DNA from: Streptomyces caniscabiei
GTDB taxonomy: Bacteria; Actinomycetota; Actinomycetes; Streptomycetales; Streptomycetaceae
Direction of reading: 5' to 3'
Assembly (NCBI RefSeq): GCF_014930365.1
Contig: NZ_JABXWI010000030.1
Span: 1 to 64,000, forward strand
Length of the DNA: 64,000 nucleotides
Below the pieces are notes generated by a model. It was not told where the DNA came from. It searched no databases and saw nothing but the letters and a program-made list of their open reading frames with translations. Below are positions 39,750 to 48,821 of the stretch, in pieces (the first letter of the stretch is position 1; every line of letters starts with the position of its first letter). The position numbers and the translations under genes were made by a program.

Positions 39750-40874
39750 ATGGGTCTTACGAGCAACAAGGTGCTGGCGTTGGCCGTGCTGTCCGCCGTA
39801 CTGCTGTTCATCGGCACGGTGTGGCTGTGGCCGAAGCTGGCCCGGCGCGGATGGCGGTCGGTCGGCGGTCGGATCGCCGTCCTGCTGGCCACGCAGATCG
39901 CCGTCTTCGTGTCGGTCGGCCTCGCCGCCAACCAGGCGTTCGGGTTCTACGCCAGCTGGGCGGACCTCCTCGGCCGGGAGACCGGGCAGGGGGTGGTCGT
40001 CGACCACGACGGGGTCGAGACCGGGGGGCCGTTGCGGGTCGTCGACACCCAGCAGGTGAACGTGGCCGGCGGGGGCCGTCCCGCGGTCGGCGGCCAGATC
40101 CAGAAGGTCGAGATCGTCGGCCGCAGGAGCCGGATCGCGAGCCCGGCGTACGTGTATCTGCCGCCGGAGTACTTCCAGCCCCGGTACCGCACCCGCAGTT
40201 TCCCCGCCGCGGTCGTCCTCACCGGCTATCCGGGCACCGCCGAGGCGCTCATCAAGGGGCTCCACTTTCCGCAGACGGCCCACGCGTTGGCCCGCGACGG
40301 GAAGGCGCAGCCGATGATCCTGGTCATGCTGCGGCCGACCGTGGCGCCGCCGCGTGACACCGAGTGTGTGGACGTCCCGGGCGGGCCGCAGACCGAGACG
40401 TTCTTCGCCAGGGATCTGCCGGACGCCGTCGGCCATCACTACAGGGTCGGGAAGAAGCCGGGCAGTTGGGGTGTCATAGGCGACTCGACCGGCGGCTACT
40501 GTGCGCTGAAACTCGCCATGCACCACCCCGGGGTGTTCGCCGCCGGCGCGGGCCTCTCGCCGTACTACAAGGCGCCGACCGACCCGACGACCGGTGATCT
40601 CTTCCAGGGGAACAAGACACTGCGGAACGAGGCGGACCTGTTCTGGTATCTGAGGCACCGTCCGGCGCCGGACACCTCTCTGCTGGTCACCAGCAGCAAA
40701 CAGGGGGAGACCAACTACAAGGCCACGCTGAAGTTCATCGAACAGGTGAAGGAGAAGCGGCCGACGCGGATCTCGTCGATCATCCTCGACAGCGGAGGGC
40801 ACAACTTCAACACGTGGCGCCGGGAGATCCCGGCGACGTTGCAGTGGATCAGCGGGCGGTTGAGCGACAGGTGA
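39750..40874 (+). CDS. Membrane-anchored alpha/beta-hydrolase (esterase family)
   Basis: 374 aa from ATG 39750. Two N-terminal membrane helices (8-27 and 43-62) anchor an extracytoplasmic esterase-D-type domain. The nucleophile Ser is in GVIGDSTGGYCALKLAMHHP, the oxyanion region near AAVVLTGYPGTAEAL, and the catalytic His in ILDSGGHNFNTWRREIP. The fold resembles mycolyltransferase/antigen-85-like and S-formylglutathione hydrolase relatives; the substrate is unknown. It is divergent from the MprF-like gene, suggesting shared envelope function. Confidence 0.82.
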   Translation: MGLTSNKVLALAVLSAVLLFIGTVWLWPKLARRGWRSVGGRIAVLLATQIAVFVSVGLAANQAFGFYASWADLLGRETGQGVVVDHDGVETGGPLRVVDTQQVNVAGGGRPAVGGQIQKVEIVGRRSRIASPAYVYLPPEYFQPRYRTRSFPAAVVLTGYPGTAEALIKGLHFPQTAHALARDGKAQPMILVMLRPTVAPPRDTECVDVPGGPQTETFFARDLPDAVGHHYRVGKKPGSWGVIGDSTGGYCALKLAMHHPGVFAAGAGLSPYYKAPTDPTTGDLFQGNKTLRNEADLFWYLRHRPAPDTSLLVTSSKQGETNYKATLKFIEQVKEKRPTRISSIILDSGGHNFNTWRREIPATLQWISGRLSDR

Positions 40875-41197
40875 AGCCGCCGGGGCACCTCGCGAAGTCG
40901 GCCGGGTGACCGGCGAGGTGGGCCGGTGAAGAGCGGTTCGGTCACGGCGCGGCGACGGGTCGGCGACGAGTTCGGTAACGGTTCGGCGGCGGGATCGGCA
41001 ATTCGTGGAATTCACCGGCCGGGAAAGAGCCGGATGCGGCCAAGGCGTATCCGCATTCAATGGGGTTGATCCACTGGAGGAGCCGCCGGTGGGCGCATTG
41101 CCGCACCGGAGCTGGGCACGCTTGTGAAGGCTTGTGAGAGGTGAGAGGGGCGGCTGAGTTTTTGTGACCCGGGGCACCATCATTCGCCTACGCGCGG

Positions 41198-41203
41198 TAA
41201 GTT
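41198..41203 (+). promoter_or_regulatory. -10 element of a leaderless transcript
   Basis: TAAGTT lies 7 nt before ATG 41211. The upstream gap 40875-41197 shows no gene or strong hairpin. Confidence 0.5.
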
Positions 41204-41210
41204 TCTGGCC

Positions 41211-43076
41211 ATGCCACGTGGACGTCACCGCCATTCACCGCCTCTGCACAGGCTGCTGCCCCCCACGGCGATCGCAGGCGTCTCGCTCGTCTGCGCCCTC
41301 GGGCCATGGTTGTTCTCCGGGTCGGCGGTGCTCCGGGTCATGGCCGCCGTCGCCGCGGCGACCGCGGCCGTGGGCGCGGCGGTCATGCGCCGCTGGGACG
41401 TCGAGGCGGGCAAACGCGTCGCCGACCTCACGCGCGCGCGTGCGAGCGACGAGTGGCGTCACGAGGAGAAGGTCGCCGAACTGGAGACCGACCTCGACGA
41501 ATCCCGTGAGCTGCGCACCAAGCTGGAGCACAAGCTGCGCGCCAAGCGCACCGAACTGGCCAACCTCCGCAACGAGCACGCGGCGCTGCTGAGGCGCTAC
41601 GCCACCGCCGAGACCGAGCGGGCCAGCGCGCTGGAGGGCCGCCGTCTGCTGGAGATCGAGGCGACCGGCCCCGAGGACACGCGGGCGTTGCCCGCGGCGG
41701 ACGCGGACGCGGACGCGGAGGCGGGCGACGGCGACGCGGCCACGGCGGTGTCCCGGACCTCGACGGTGCCGCCGCAGGGGACCCCCGCGCCGGGAGCGCC
41801 CTGGGCCTCGTGGGAGACGGCGTCCAAGGCCGCGGCGGCGAAGGCGGCGGCACAAGGCGCGACGGGCGGGGCGGCTACGGGGACTTCCGCCAAGAAGGGC
41901 GCGGAGGGGGCGGAGGCGGAGACAACGTCCCCCTCGGTGTTCTCGCCGGACGGTTCGTCGCTCTTCCTGCGCGCGAACTCGGCGCTGGACCGGATCATCA
42001 CCCAGCGGGGCTCGGTGAAGGACGCGGGGGCGAACACGACCGGGGGTGCGGAGCCCGGGAGTTCCGACTCCGGGGACGTGGACCTGGACGTCGACGACCA
42101 GGCCGACACGGCGGGCGATGACCCGATCGCCGAGCCGGTCGACGAGTCGCTGGAGCAGGCGGTCGGGGAGCAGGCGGAGGAGCCGACGGGCGAGCAGGCG
42201 GAGGAGCCGACCGGCGAGCAGGCCGACGAACCGGTCGAGGAGTCGGTCGATGGGTCGATCGATGGGTCGGTCGGCGAGGCACCGGAGACGCCTGCCGACG
42301 ATCCGACGCCGGCCGAGCCCGCCGACTTCGTGGAATCCACCGAGCCCGCCGAAACCGGCCAGTCCACCGAGCCGACCGAGTCCTTCGAGCCCGCCGAGTC
42401 CACCGAGCCCGCCGAATCATCCGACGAGACGGCCAAGGGCGAGGGACCCAAGGGCGGTTCCCCCAAGGGCCCTTCTCCCAAGGGTGACCCGGACGGGCCG
42501 ACGGACGGGGGCACGCGGCAGGGACGTTCCGCCGAGGTGGAGGAGGAGCCGGTGCCGGTGCTCACCGCCGAGGAGGGCGACGCGGTGGGGAGTTCGGTGG
42601 CGGACCGGGGTCATGAGCGTGCGGCCGGCGGCCCCGTGCCCGTGGTGGCGGCGCCGACCGGTTCGACGGGGGTGGAGGAGTTGACCCGCGTGGACCCGTC
42701 GGGGCGTGCCGGGCAGGAGCAGCGGGCGGAGCCGATGGCCCCGGCGGCGCTGCCCGCGCTTCCGCCGGTCGGCCACTTCACGGTGCCCACGGCCGTGGCG
42801 GTCGTTCCGGCGGCGCCGCGGCGGCGGACCGCGGTGGAGGGAGGGTTCGACTTCTTCGGTACGCAGAAGGAGGCGGACGTCCTGGACGCCGTGCAGAACG
42901 AGGACCTCGCCGATGTGGTCGGCCAGGAGGCGCTCGCGCTCCACAAGGCCGAGTCGGAGGCCCGGTTCAAGCGCGCCGACGAGGCCTCCCGGGGCATCGG
43001 CCAGGTCATCGACCTCACGGCACACGACGAGACGGAACAGATCGACCTCCAGGGCCTGCGCACGGCGGCGTCCTAG
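41211..43076 (+). CDS. Large acidic membrane-anchored coiled-coil protein, unknown function
   Basis: 621 aa. Two N-terminal membrane helices (about 17-37 and 40-58) are followed by a coiled coil at about 62-150 (EKVAELETDLDESRELRTKL, RTELANLRNEHAALLRRYAT). A long disordered Ala/Glu/Pro/Ser region follows, with repeats: EQAEEPTG near 318-345 and STEPAE/PTES units near 370-405. The conserved C-terminus at about 545-621 reads AVEGGFDFFGTQKEADVLDA, QNEDLADVVGQEALALHKAE and HDETEQIDLQGLRTAAS. The folded C-terminal segment separated from the membrane by an acidic spacer suggests a tether or scaffold. I do not recognise a family. It ends with a strong hairpin. Confidence 0.75.
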   Translation: MPRGRHRHSPPLHRLLPPTAIAGVSLVCALGPWLFSGSAVLRVMAAVAAATAAVGAAVMRRWDVEAGKRVADLTRARASDEWRHEEKVAELETDLDESRELRTKLEHKLRAKRTELANLRNEHAALLRRYATAETERASALEGRRLLEIEATGPEDTRALPAADADADAEAGDGDAATAVSRTSTVPPQGTPAPGAPWASWETASKAAAAKAAAQGATGGAATGTSAKKGAEGAEAETTSPSVFSPDGSSLFLRANSALDRIITQRGSVKDAGANTTGGAEPGSSDSGDVDLDVDDQADTAGDDPIAEPVDESLEQAVGEQAEEPTGEQAEEPTGEQADEPVEESVDGSIDGSVGEAPETPADDPTPAEPADFVESTEPAETGQSTEPTESFEPAESTEPAESSDETAKGEGPKGGSPKGPSPKGDPDGPTDGGTRQGRSAEVEEEPVPVLTAEEGDAVGSSVADRGHERAAGGPVPVVAAPTGSTGVEELTRVDPSGRAGQEQRAEPMAPAALPALPPVGHFTVPTAVAVVPAAPRRRTAVEGGFDFFGTQKEADVLDAVQNEDLADVVGQEALALHKAESEARFKRADEASRGIGQVIDLTAHDETEQIDLQGLRTAAS

Positions 43077-43107
43077 CCGAGCCGACGGAGGTCATCGCGC
43101 CACCCTT

Positions 43108-43139
43108 GCGGCCGCCCACCCTTCCCGGTGGGCGGCCGC
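43108..43139. terminator. 13-bp perfect hairpin between convergent genes
   Basis: GCGGCCGCCCACC-CTTCCC-GGTGGGCGGCCGC. It lies 31 bp past the stop of the acidic protein gene and before the end of the PH-domain gene. No T-tract. Confidence 0.75.
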
Positions 43140-43260
43140 CGGTCTGTCCAGAGGGCCCCCGGGTCTGCCTGCACCCGCTGCACCCGCTGCACCCGACAGG
43201 CGCCGACTCCCTCGTTCGAGCCCCGCCCCCGCCGCCGTCCCCGCCCGCTTCCGCCGCGTC

Positions 43261-44709
43261 CTACACCATCCACCGGTCCGGCAGCGCCTCCCGGCGGCCC
43301 GTGCGGGACCGTTCCGCCTGGGCCCGCAGCAGGGCCGCCGCCTCGTCCGCGTCGCGCAGACGGGCCGTCACCGTCTTGTTGGCGCCGGTGTCGACATGGA
43401 CGTCGGCGAGCCCCTTGTGCCGCTGCCAGGGCCCCTGCGACAGCCGTACGCTCTGCACCTTCGCATGCGGTACGAGGTCGAGCCGGCGGCGCAGCAGGCC
43501 GTGCCGTGCCGCGAACACCTTGTCGTCGACGGCCAGTCCGTACCCCCGCCACCACCACGGCACGCACCACCGCGCCCGCCCCGGTGGCCGTACGAGGGCC
43601 GTCGCGTCCGGCACACGTGTCCCCGGCAGCACCCGCGCGACGACCGACTCGGCCACCTCCCGCGGCGCGACCGGCAGCAGGACGGAGTTGGTCGAGCCCG
43701 CCACGTCCAGCTCGACCCGGACCCACCCGCGGCGCCGCCACAGCAGCGGTTCGACGATGCGCACGGTCTGCACGCGGCCCGGCGGCACCGTCTCGTGGGC
43801 GCGGTCGAGGAGCCCGTGGTCGATGCGGAGCCCGTCGGGGGAGTCGCCGACCGTCCAGTCGTACTCCCCGACGAACCGCCCCACACTGCTCGCCCCGGCC
43901 GCGCCGATCAGCGGCAGCGCGGTCGCGAGGACGGTCCACACGCTCTCCGTGGCGAACCACAGCACGGACGGTACGACGATCGCGGCCACCAGGGTCCCCC
44001 AGGTGGCGCCGGTCAGCACGACGGACATGGCCAGCACGCCCGCCGGGACCTTCAGCACCTGCCGTACGGGCGCCTCGCCGACCTCGTGCGCGGTGTCCGG
44101 CGCGAAACCGGCCGCGCGGGCCAGGAGCTCGGCCCGCAGAGCGACGGCGTGCGCCTCGCCGAGATAGGCCAGCTCGTCCTTCTTGTCGGTGCCGACGACA
44201 TCGAGTCTGAGTTTGGCGACGCCCGCGATCCGGGCGAGCAGCGGGCGGGTGACGTCGATGGCCTGAATGCGTTCGAGACGGATGTGGGCGGTGCGGCGGA
44301 ACAACAGGCCGGTCCGGATGCGCAGTTCGCTGTCGGTCACCGCGAAGTGGGTGAACCACCAGGTCAGGAAGCCGTAGAGGGCGGCGGCCGGGACGAACAC
44401 GGCGAGCCCGATCAGCAGGGTCGACGTGTCGAGCCGCATCAGCTGCCGCTGCGCGCCGTCCGGATCGTGCACCCCCCATCCGATCAGCACCGCCACCGGC
44501 GCCCAGGCCCGCCGCAACGGCGTCACCGGATGCAGCCGATGCTCGACGACCGGCTTCTCCACCCCCGCTCCGTCCGCCCGTACGGCCTCGTCCTCCCCGT
44601 CCGCCCGTACGGCCTCGTCCTCCGTCGCGCCGTCCGCCCCCACCGCGCGCTCCGCCCGTACCGGGTCGTCCCCCAGCGCCCCGCCCGCCTCCTGTGCCGA
44701 CACCGTCAC
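43261..44709 (-). CDS. PH-domain (bPH2/DUF304) membrane protein, large
   Basis: 482 aa from GTG 44709. The acidic N-terminus contains the repeat EDEAVRADG/EDEAVRADGA. Membrane helices at about 65-80 and 95-118 precede the first bPH2 domain (LRIRTGLLFRRTAHIRLERI, QAIDVTRPLLARIAGVAKLR). Two further helices (about 212-255) precede a second and third PH-like unit (LRIDHGLLDRAHETVPPGRV; FAARHGLLRRRLDLVPHAKV, QSVRLSQGPWQRHKGLADVH). It matches the YdbT/YdbS type, small membrane proteins of unknown function. It is coupled by GTGA to the small PH gene. Confidence 0.88.
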   Translation of the reverse strand: MTVSAQEAGGALGDDPVRAERAVGADGATEDEAVRADGEDEAVRADGAGVEKPVVEHRLHPVTPLRRAWAPVAVLIGWGVHDPDGAQRQLMRLDTSTLLIGLAVFVPAAALYGFLTWWFTHFAVTDSELRIRTGLLFRRTAHIRLERIQAIDVTRPLLARIAGVAKLRLDVVGTDKKDELAYLGEAHAVALRAELLARAAGFAPDTAHEVGEAPVRQVLKVPAGVLAMSVVLTGATWGTLVAAIVVPSVLWFATESVWTVLATALPLIGAAGASSVGRFVGEYDWTVGDSPDGLRIDHGLLDRAHETVPPGRVQTVRIVEPLLWRRRGWVRVELDVAGSTNSVLLPVAPREVAESVVARVLPGTRVPDATALVRPPGRARWCVPWWWRGYGLAVDDKVFAARHGLLRRRLDLVPHAKVQSVRLSQGPWQRHKGLADVHVDTGANKTVTARLRDADEAAALLRAQAERSRTGRREALPDRWMV

Positions 44710-45221
44710 AGCCCTGCCGATCGGGCCTCGCCCAGCTGGGTGAGGTGGTCGCGCAGGCGCTCCGCCTCGGCCGGGTCGAGGCCCGGGATACGGGCGTCCG
44801 TGGCGGCCGCGGCCGTGTGCAGCTGCACGCTCGCCAGCTTGAAGTGCCGCTCGACGGGACCGGAGGTCACCTCGACCAGCTGCATGCGCCCGTACGGCAC
44901 GACGGTCTCCTCGCGCCAGAGCACCCCCCGGCTGATCAGCAGGTCGTCCGCCCGCTCGGCGTACCGCCACGACCGCCAGTTGCGGCCCAGCATCGGCCAG
45001 CCCCAGAGCAGCAGCCCCAGGGGCAGGAGCGCGAACGCCGCCCAGGGCGGCCCCGCCAGCCGGCCCAGCAGGACGGCCGTACCGACGGTGACCGGCACCA
45101 GCCACACCACCAGCAGCAGCCGCCTCATCCGCAGCAGCCCGGGCGGCAGTCCCGTCCAGACCGGCTCGTCCTCCGCGCGCCCGGCGCCGTCCTCGAAGGT
45201 CCCCAAGCTCCCCGTCTCCAT
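44706..45221 (-). CDS. PH-domain (bPH2/DUF304) membrane protein, small
   Basis: 171 aa from ATG 45221, 6 nt from a TACGCT box (leaderless type). Two membrane helices (about 34-75) precede one bPH2 domain: DDLLISRGVLWREETVVPYG, MQLVEVTSGPVERHFKLASV, LHTAAAATDARIPGLDPAEA. This is the YdbS-type partner of the larger YdbT-type gene downstream. The pair resembles Bacillus ydbS-ydbT, linked to resistance against bacteriocins. It is divergent from nuoD across only 31 bp. Confidence 0.88.
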   Translation of the reverse strand: METGSLGTFEDGAGRAEDEPVWTGLPPGLLRMRRLLLVVWLVPVTVGTAVLLGRLAGPPWAAFALLPLGLLLWGWPMLGRNWRSWRYAERADDLLISRGVLWREETVVPYGRMQLVEVTSGPVERHFKLASVQLHTAAAATDARIPGLDPAEAERLRDHLTQLGEARSAGL

Positions 45222-45252
45222 TCCGCCAGCGTACGTACGACAGACTGTGTCC

Positions 45253-46413
45253 ATGACTCCCCCGACGGAGACCCGAGAGACGACGGTCGGTATCGGCGGT
45301 GCCGCCGAGAGCACGGACATGGTGCTGAACATCGGCCCGCAGCATCCGTCCACGCACGGTGTGCTGCGGCTGCGCCTGGTCCTCGACGGCGAGCGGATCC
45401 AGCATGCCGAGCCGGTCATCGGCTATATGCACCGGGGCGCGGAGAAGCTCTTCGAGGCGCGTGACTACCGCCAGATCATCATGCTGGCCAACCGCCACGA
45501 CTGGCTCTCCGCCTTCTCCAACGAACTCGGCGTCGTCCTCGGTGTCGAACGCATGCTCGGCATGGAGGTCCCGGAGCGCGCGGTCTGGATGCGCACGCTC
45601 CTCGCCGAGCTGAACCGGGTCCTGAACCACCTGATGTTCCTCGGCTCGTACCCGCTGGAGCTCGGTGGCATCACTCCGGTCTTCTACGCCTTCCGGGAGC
45701 GCGAGGAGCTCCAGAACGTCATGGAGGAGATCTCCGGCGGGCGGATGCACTACATGTTCAACCGGGTGGGCGGTCTGAAGGAGGACCTGCCGGCCGGGTG
45801 GACGGCACGCGCGCGTGCGGCCGTCGCCGACGTCCGCTCCCGCATGGACGTCTTCGACGACCTGGTGCTCGGCAACGAGATCTTCCGGGGGCGCACCCGG
45901 GACGTGGGCGTCCTCGCGCCGGAGACCGTGCACGCGTACGGGGTCAGCGGCCCGATCGCCCGCGCCTCCGGTGTCGACTTCGACCTGCGGCGCGACGAGC
46001 CGTACCTGGCGTACGGCGAACTCCAGGACGTCCTTCGGGTCGTCACCCGCGAGGAGGGCGACTGCCTCGCCCGCTTCGAGTGCCTGCTGGAGCAGACGCA
46101 CAACGCCCTCGCCCTCGCCGACGCCTGCCTGGACCGGCTGGCCGACCTGCCGCCCGGCCCCGTCAACCAGCGCCTGCCGAAGGTCCTCAAGGCCCCCGAG
46201 GGACACACCTACGCCTGGACCGAGAACCCCCTCGGCATCAACGGCTACTACCTCGTCAGCAAGGGCGAGAAGACCCCCTACCGCCTGAAGCTTCGCTCCG
46301 CCTCGTACAACAACATCCAGGCCCTCACGGAACTGCTGCCGGGGACGCTGGTGGCCGACATGGTGGCCATCCTCGGCTCGCTGTTCTTCGTGGTGGGGGA
46401 CATCGACAAGTAG
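45253..46413 (+). CDS. nuoD: Orphan NADH-quinone oxidoreductase subunit D
   Basis: 386 aa. This is the 49-kDa-type subunit lining the quinone site of complex I: STDMVLNIGPQHPSTHGVLR, IGYMHRGAEKLFEARDYRQI, ELNRVLNHLMFLGSYPLELG, NPLGINGYYLVSKGEKTPYR, ADMVAILGSLFFVVGDIDK. No other nuo gene is nearby, so this is a second copy outside the main nuo operon. It is convergent, with 12 bp between, with a MidA-type methyltransferase gene, whose mitochondrial homologue methylates this very subunit. It may assemble into an alternative complex I or oxidoreductase. Confidence 0.92.
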   Translation: MTPPTETRETTVGIGGAAESTDMVLNIGPQHPSTHGVLRLRLVLDGERIQHAEPVIGYMHRGAEKLFEARDYRQIIMLANRHDWLSAFSNELGVVLGVERMLGMEVPERAVWMRTLLAELNRVLNHLMFLGSYPLELGGITPVFYAFREREELQNVMEEISGGRMHYMFNRVGGLKEDLPAGWTARARAAVADVRSRMDVFDDLVLGNEIFRGRTRDVGVLAPETVHAYGVSGPIARASGVDFDLRRDEPYLAYGELQDVLRVVTREEGDCLARFECLLEQTHNALALADACLDRLADLPPGPVNQRLPKVLKAPEGHTYAWTENPLGINGYYLVSKGEKTPYRLKLRSASYNNIQALTELLPGTLVADMVAILGSLFFVVGDIDK

Positions 46414-46425
46414 GGCGGCCCGGCC

Positions 46426-47418
46426 TCACTGGTCGCGCGGCAGCGGGTCCGGGATCCCCACCGGCTGGAGCAGCCACCCGAAGTCGCCCAGGCCGCCCGG
46501 CGCGGTCAGCTCGGCGGCCTCGCCGGCGCCCGCGAGGGCCCGTACGTACGCCGCCGGGTCGGTGGTGGCCAGGGAGAGCGGCGGACGGCCGCCGGTGACG
46601 CCCAGGGCGCGCAGGGCCTCCCGCTGGGTGAGCAGCCGCGCACCCGGCAGCGCGCACGCGTCCAGCGCCACGTGCGCGGTGATGTCGCACGACCCGTCCG
46701 GGACCGGTGCGGTCTCCCGCCCGTCGCGGAAGCCGGTGAGCGTCCCGAAGGGCGGCCGGGAGCCGGCGAGGTGCGCGTAGTCGACGGCGACGGCGAGTCC
46801 GCGTACGAGGCCCGCCACGGCGGCGGCCCACGCCCGGTCCCGGGGCAGCCCGACCTCGGCCCGCAGCCCCTCCTCGGGGGCGAGCGGCCACCACCGGGCC
46901 AGCCACTCGGCCTCGGCCCCGCCGACGGGCGCCCCGAGCACCTCGGCGCCGTCCTCCCGGACGAGCACCAGCCGGGCCGTGCCCGCCGCGTCCACCTCGA
47001 CGGCGTCCACGGGCACGTTGTCCAGCCACTCGTTGGCGAACAGCAGCCCCGAGACCCCCTGCGGCGGCTCGGCGACCCACTCGATGCGGTGATCGAGAGC
47101 CGGGGGCCGGCCGGCCAGTTCGACGGCGTACGCGCGCGTGCGGGACGCCACCTCGGCGGGGAGGGCGTCCAGGACCCCGCTCACCAGCTCGCCGCGCCCG
47201 GCCCCCAGGTCCACGAAGGCCAGCTCGTCCGGCCGCCCCGACGCCTCGTCCACCCGGCACAGCAGCCGCGCCACGGCGGCCGCGTAGAGCGGGGAGGCGT
47301 GCACGGAGGTCCGGAAGTGTCCGGCGGGCCCTTCCGGGCGCCGGTAGAAGCCCGTGGGCCCGTAGAGGGCCTCCTCGGTCGCCGTGCGCCAGGACCGGGC
47401 CCGTGGATGATCCGTCAC
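46426..47418 (-). CDS. SAM-dependent methyltransferase, NDUFAF7/MidA-like
   Basis: 330 aa from GTG 47418, 6 nt from TAGCCT. The N-terminal YGPTGFYRRPEGPAGHFRTS matches the MidA FYxxxxxxGxxGDFxTSP region. Motif I is FVDLGAGRGELVSGVLDAL, followed by LLFANEWLDNVPVDAVEVD (the ANExxDxxPV motif) and VAVDYAHLAGSRPPFGTLTG. NDUFAF7, the mitochondrial member, dimethylates an arginine of NDUFS2, the NuoD homologue. The gene ends 12 bp from orphan nuoD, supporting a functional link (inference). Confidence 0.82.
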   Translation of the reverse strand: MTDHPRARSWRTATEEALYGPTGFYRRPEGPAGHFRTSVHASPLYAAAVARLLCRVDEASGRPDELAFVDLGAGRGELVSGVLDALPAEVASRTRAYAVELAGRPPALDHRIEWVAEPPQGVSGLLFANEWLDNVPVDAVEVDAAGTARLVLVREDGAEVLGAPVGGAEAEWLARWWPLAPEEGLRAEVGLPRDRAWAAAVAGLVRGLAVAVDYAHLAGSRPPFGTLTGFRDGRETAPVPDGSCDITAHVALDACALPGARLLTQREALRALGVTGGRPPLSLATTDPAAYVRALAGAGEAAELTAPGGLGDFGWLLQPVGIPDPLPRDQ

Positions 47419-47536
47419 AGCACCAGGCTAAGCGGAAGGGCCGACGCCGCCTCCACCTTGGGGAGTACATGCCCCCGTCATGGATCGGCCCTCCGGTTGA
47501 CCCGTGCACACCGCGGCCTTCCCTACGCTGGGTTAC

Positions 47537-48739
47537 GTGCAGCGCCTCTATGACTTCCTCCGCCGGCACCCGACATGGGTCGACAGCTTCTGGGCCGTCG
47601 TCCTGCTCGCGGTGACCCTGGCCGGCGGAGCGATCGACCCGGACTACGGGACCGACACGAACGAGACCGCGTTCGTGGTGATCTCGCTCGTGCTCTGTCT
47701 GTCGATCGCCCTGCGGCGCCGGATGCCCGAGAAGATGCTGATGCTGGCTGCCGCGGCGGGCATCGCGCAGCTGATCCTCGACGTGCCGAGGATCCCGGCC
47801 GACTTCGCGATGCTCGTGGTCATCTACACGGTCGCGGCGAACGGCGCCCGCTGGGCCTCCTGGTTCGCCCTGGGCGGCGGCCTCTGCGCGGCGACGCTGG
47901 GACAGCTGCGCTGGACCGTGGAGGACACCAGCACGATGGGCAACGCGGTGCTCGCGCTGTTCCTGACCGTGCCCTTCGCCCTCGCCTGGGTGCTCGGCGA
48001 CTCGCTGCGCACCCGCCGCGCGTACTTCGCGCAGCTGGAGGAGCGCGCCGCCCGGCTGGAGAAGGAGCGCGAGGCGCAGGCCAAGGTCGCCGTCGCCGCC
48101 GAGCGCGCCCGGATCGCCCGTGAACTGCACGACGTGGTCGCGCACAACGTGTCCGTGATGGTCGTCCAGGCCGACGGTGCCGCGTACGTCCTCGACGCCG
48201 CCCCCGACCAGGCCAAGAAGGCCCTGGAGACGATCTCCTCCACCGGCCGCCAGGCCCTCGCCGAGATGCGCCGCCTGCTGGGCGTGCTGCGCACCGGTGA
48301 GCACAAGGAGGTCGGCGAGTACGTCCCGCAGCCCGACGTCGAGCAGATCGACGACCTGGTCGAGCAGTGCCGGGTCGCCGGGCTGCCGGTGGACTTCAAG
48401 ATCGAGGGCACCCCGCGCCCGCTGCCCAGCGGGGTGGAGCTGACGGCGTACCGCATCGTCCAGGAGGCACTCACCAACACCCGCAAGCACGGCGGCCCGA
48501 ACGCCGGTGCGAGTGTCCGGCTGGTCTACTTCGACGACGGCCTCGGTCTGCTCGTCGAGGACGACGGCAAGGGCGCGCCCCACGAGCTGTACGAGGAGGG
48601 CGGCGCCGACGGTCAGGGGCACGGCCTCATCGGGATGCGGGAGCGCGTCGGTATGGTCGGCGGCACGCTGGACGCGGGCCCCCGCCCCGGCGGCGGCTTC
48701 CGGATCAGCGCCCTGCTGCCCCTGAAGGCCGCGCACTGA
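47537..48739 (+). CDS. Sensor histidine kinase, NarL/DesK type
   Basis: 400 aa from GTG 47537, 7 nt after TACGCT (leaderless type); GTG 47504 is less likely. Five to six membrane helices (about 15-155) with no obvious sensor domain. The DHp HisKA_3 site is RIARELHDVVAHNVSVMVVQ (H198). The HATPase_c domain has N-box YRIVQEALTNTRKHGG and G-box GQGHGLIGMRERVGMVGGTL. It pairs with the response regulator 82 bp downstream. The compact membrane sensor suggests an envelope or lipid signal. Confidence 0.92.
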   Translation: MQRLYDFLRRHPTWVDSFWAVVLLAVTLAGGAIDPDYGTDTNETAFVVISLVLCLSIALRRRMPEKMLMLAAAAGIAQLILDVPRIPADFAMLVVIYTVAANGARWASWFALGGGLCAATLGQLRWTVEDTSTMGNAVLALFLTVPFALAWVLGDSLRTRRAYFAQLEERAARLEKEREAQAKVAVAAERARIARELHDVVAHNVSVMVVQADGAAYVLDAAPDQAKKALETISSTGRQALAEMRRLLGVLRTGEHKEVGEYVPQPDVEQIDDLVEQCRVAGLPVDFKIEGTPRPLPSGVELTAYRIVQEALTNTRKHGGPNAGASVRLVYFDDGLGLLVEDDGKGAPHELYEEGGADGQGHGLIGMRERVGMVGGTLDAGPRPGGGFRISALLPLKAAH

Positions 48740-48755
48740 CCAGGCCGTGCCGGCC

Positions 48756-48809
48756 GCTGACACCTGTAGACGCTGTCAGCCGACCACCGACCACCGACAT
48801 CTGTAGACG
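48756..48809. promoter_or_regulatory. Inverted and direct repeats between kinase and regulator genes
   Basis: GCTGACA/TGTCAGC are 7-bp arms around 11 bp (48756-48780). CTGTAGACG recurs at 48764-48772 and 48801-48809, 37 bp apart, with CGACCAC tandem units between. Possible autoregulatory site for the response regulator. Confidence 0.35.
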
Positions 48810-48821
48810 GAAGAGGAACCG

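Noticed and set aside
38346..41234. Minus-strand open frame of about 960 codons spanning the esterase and MprF-like genes
   Set aside because: It crosses two well-supported genes in other frames and has low-complexity content only.
44710..46206. Upstream extension of the large PH-domain protein to nearly 1000 residues
   Set aside because: The extra part is antisense to nuoD and out of frame with the small PH gene. The GTGA overlap at 44706-44709 fixes the start.
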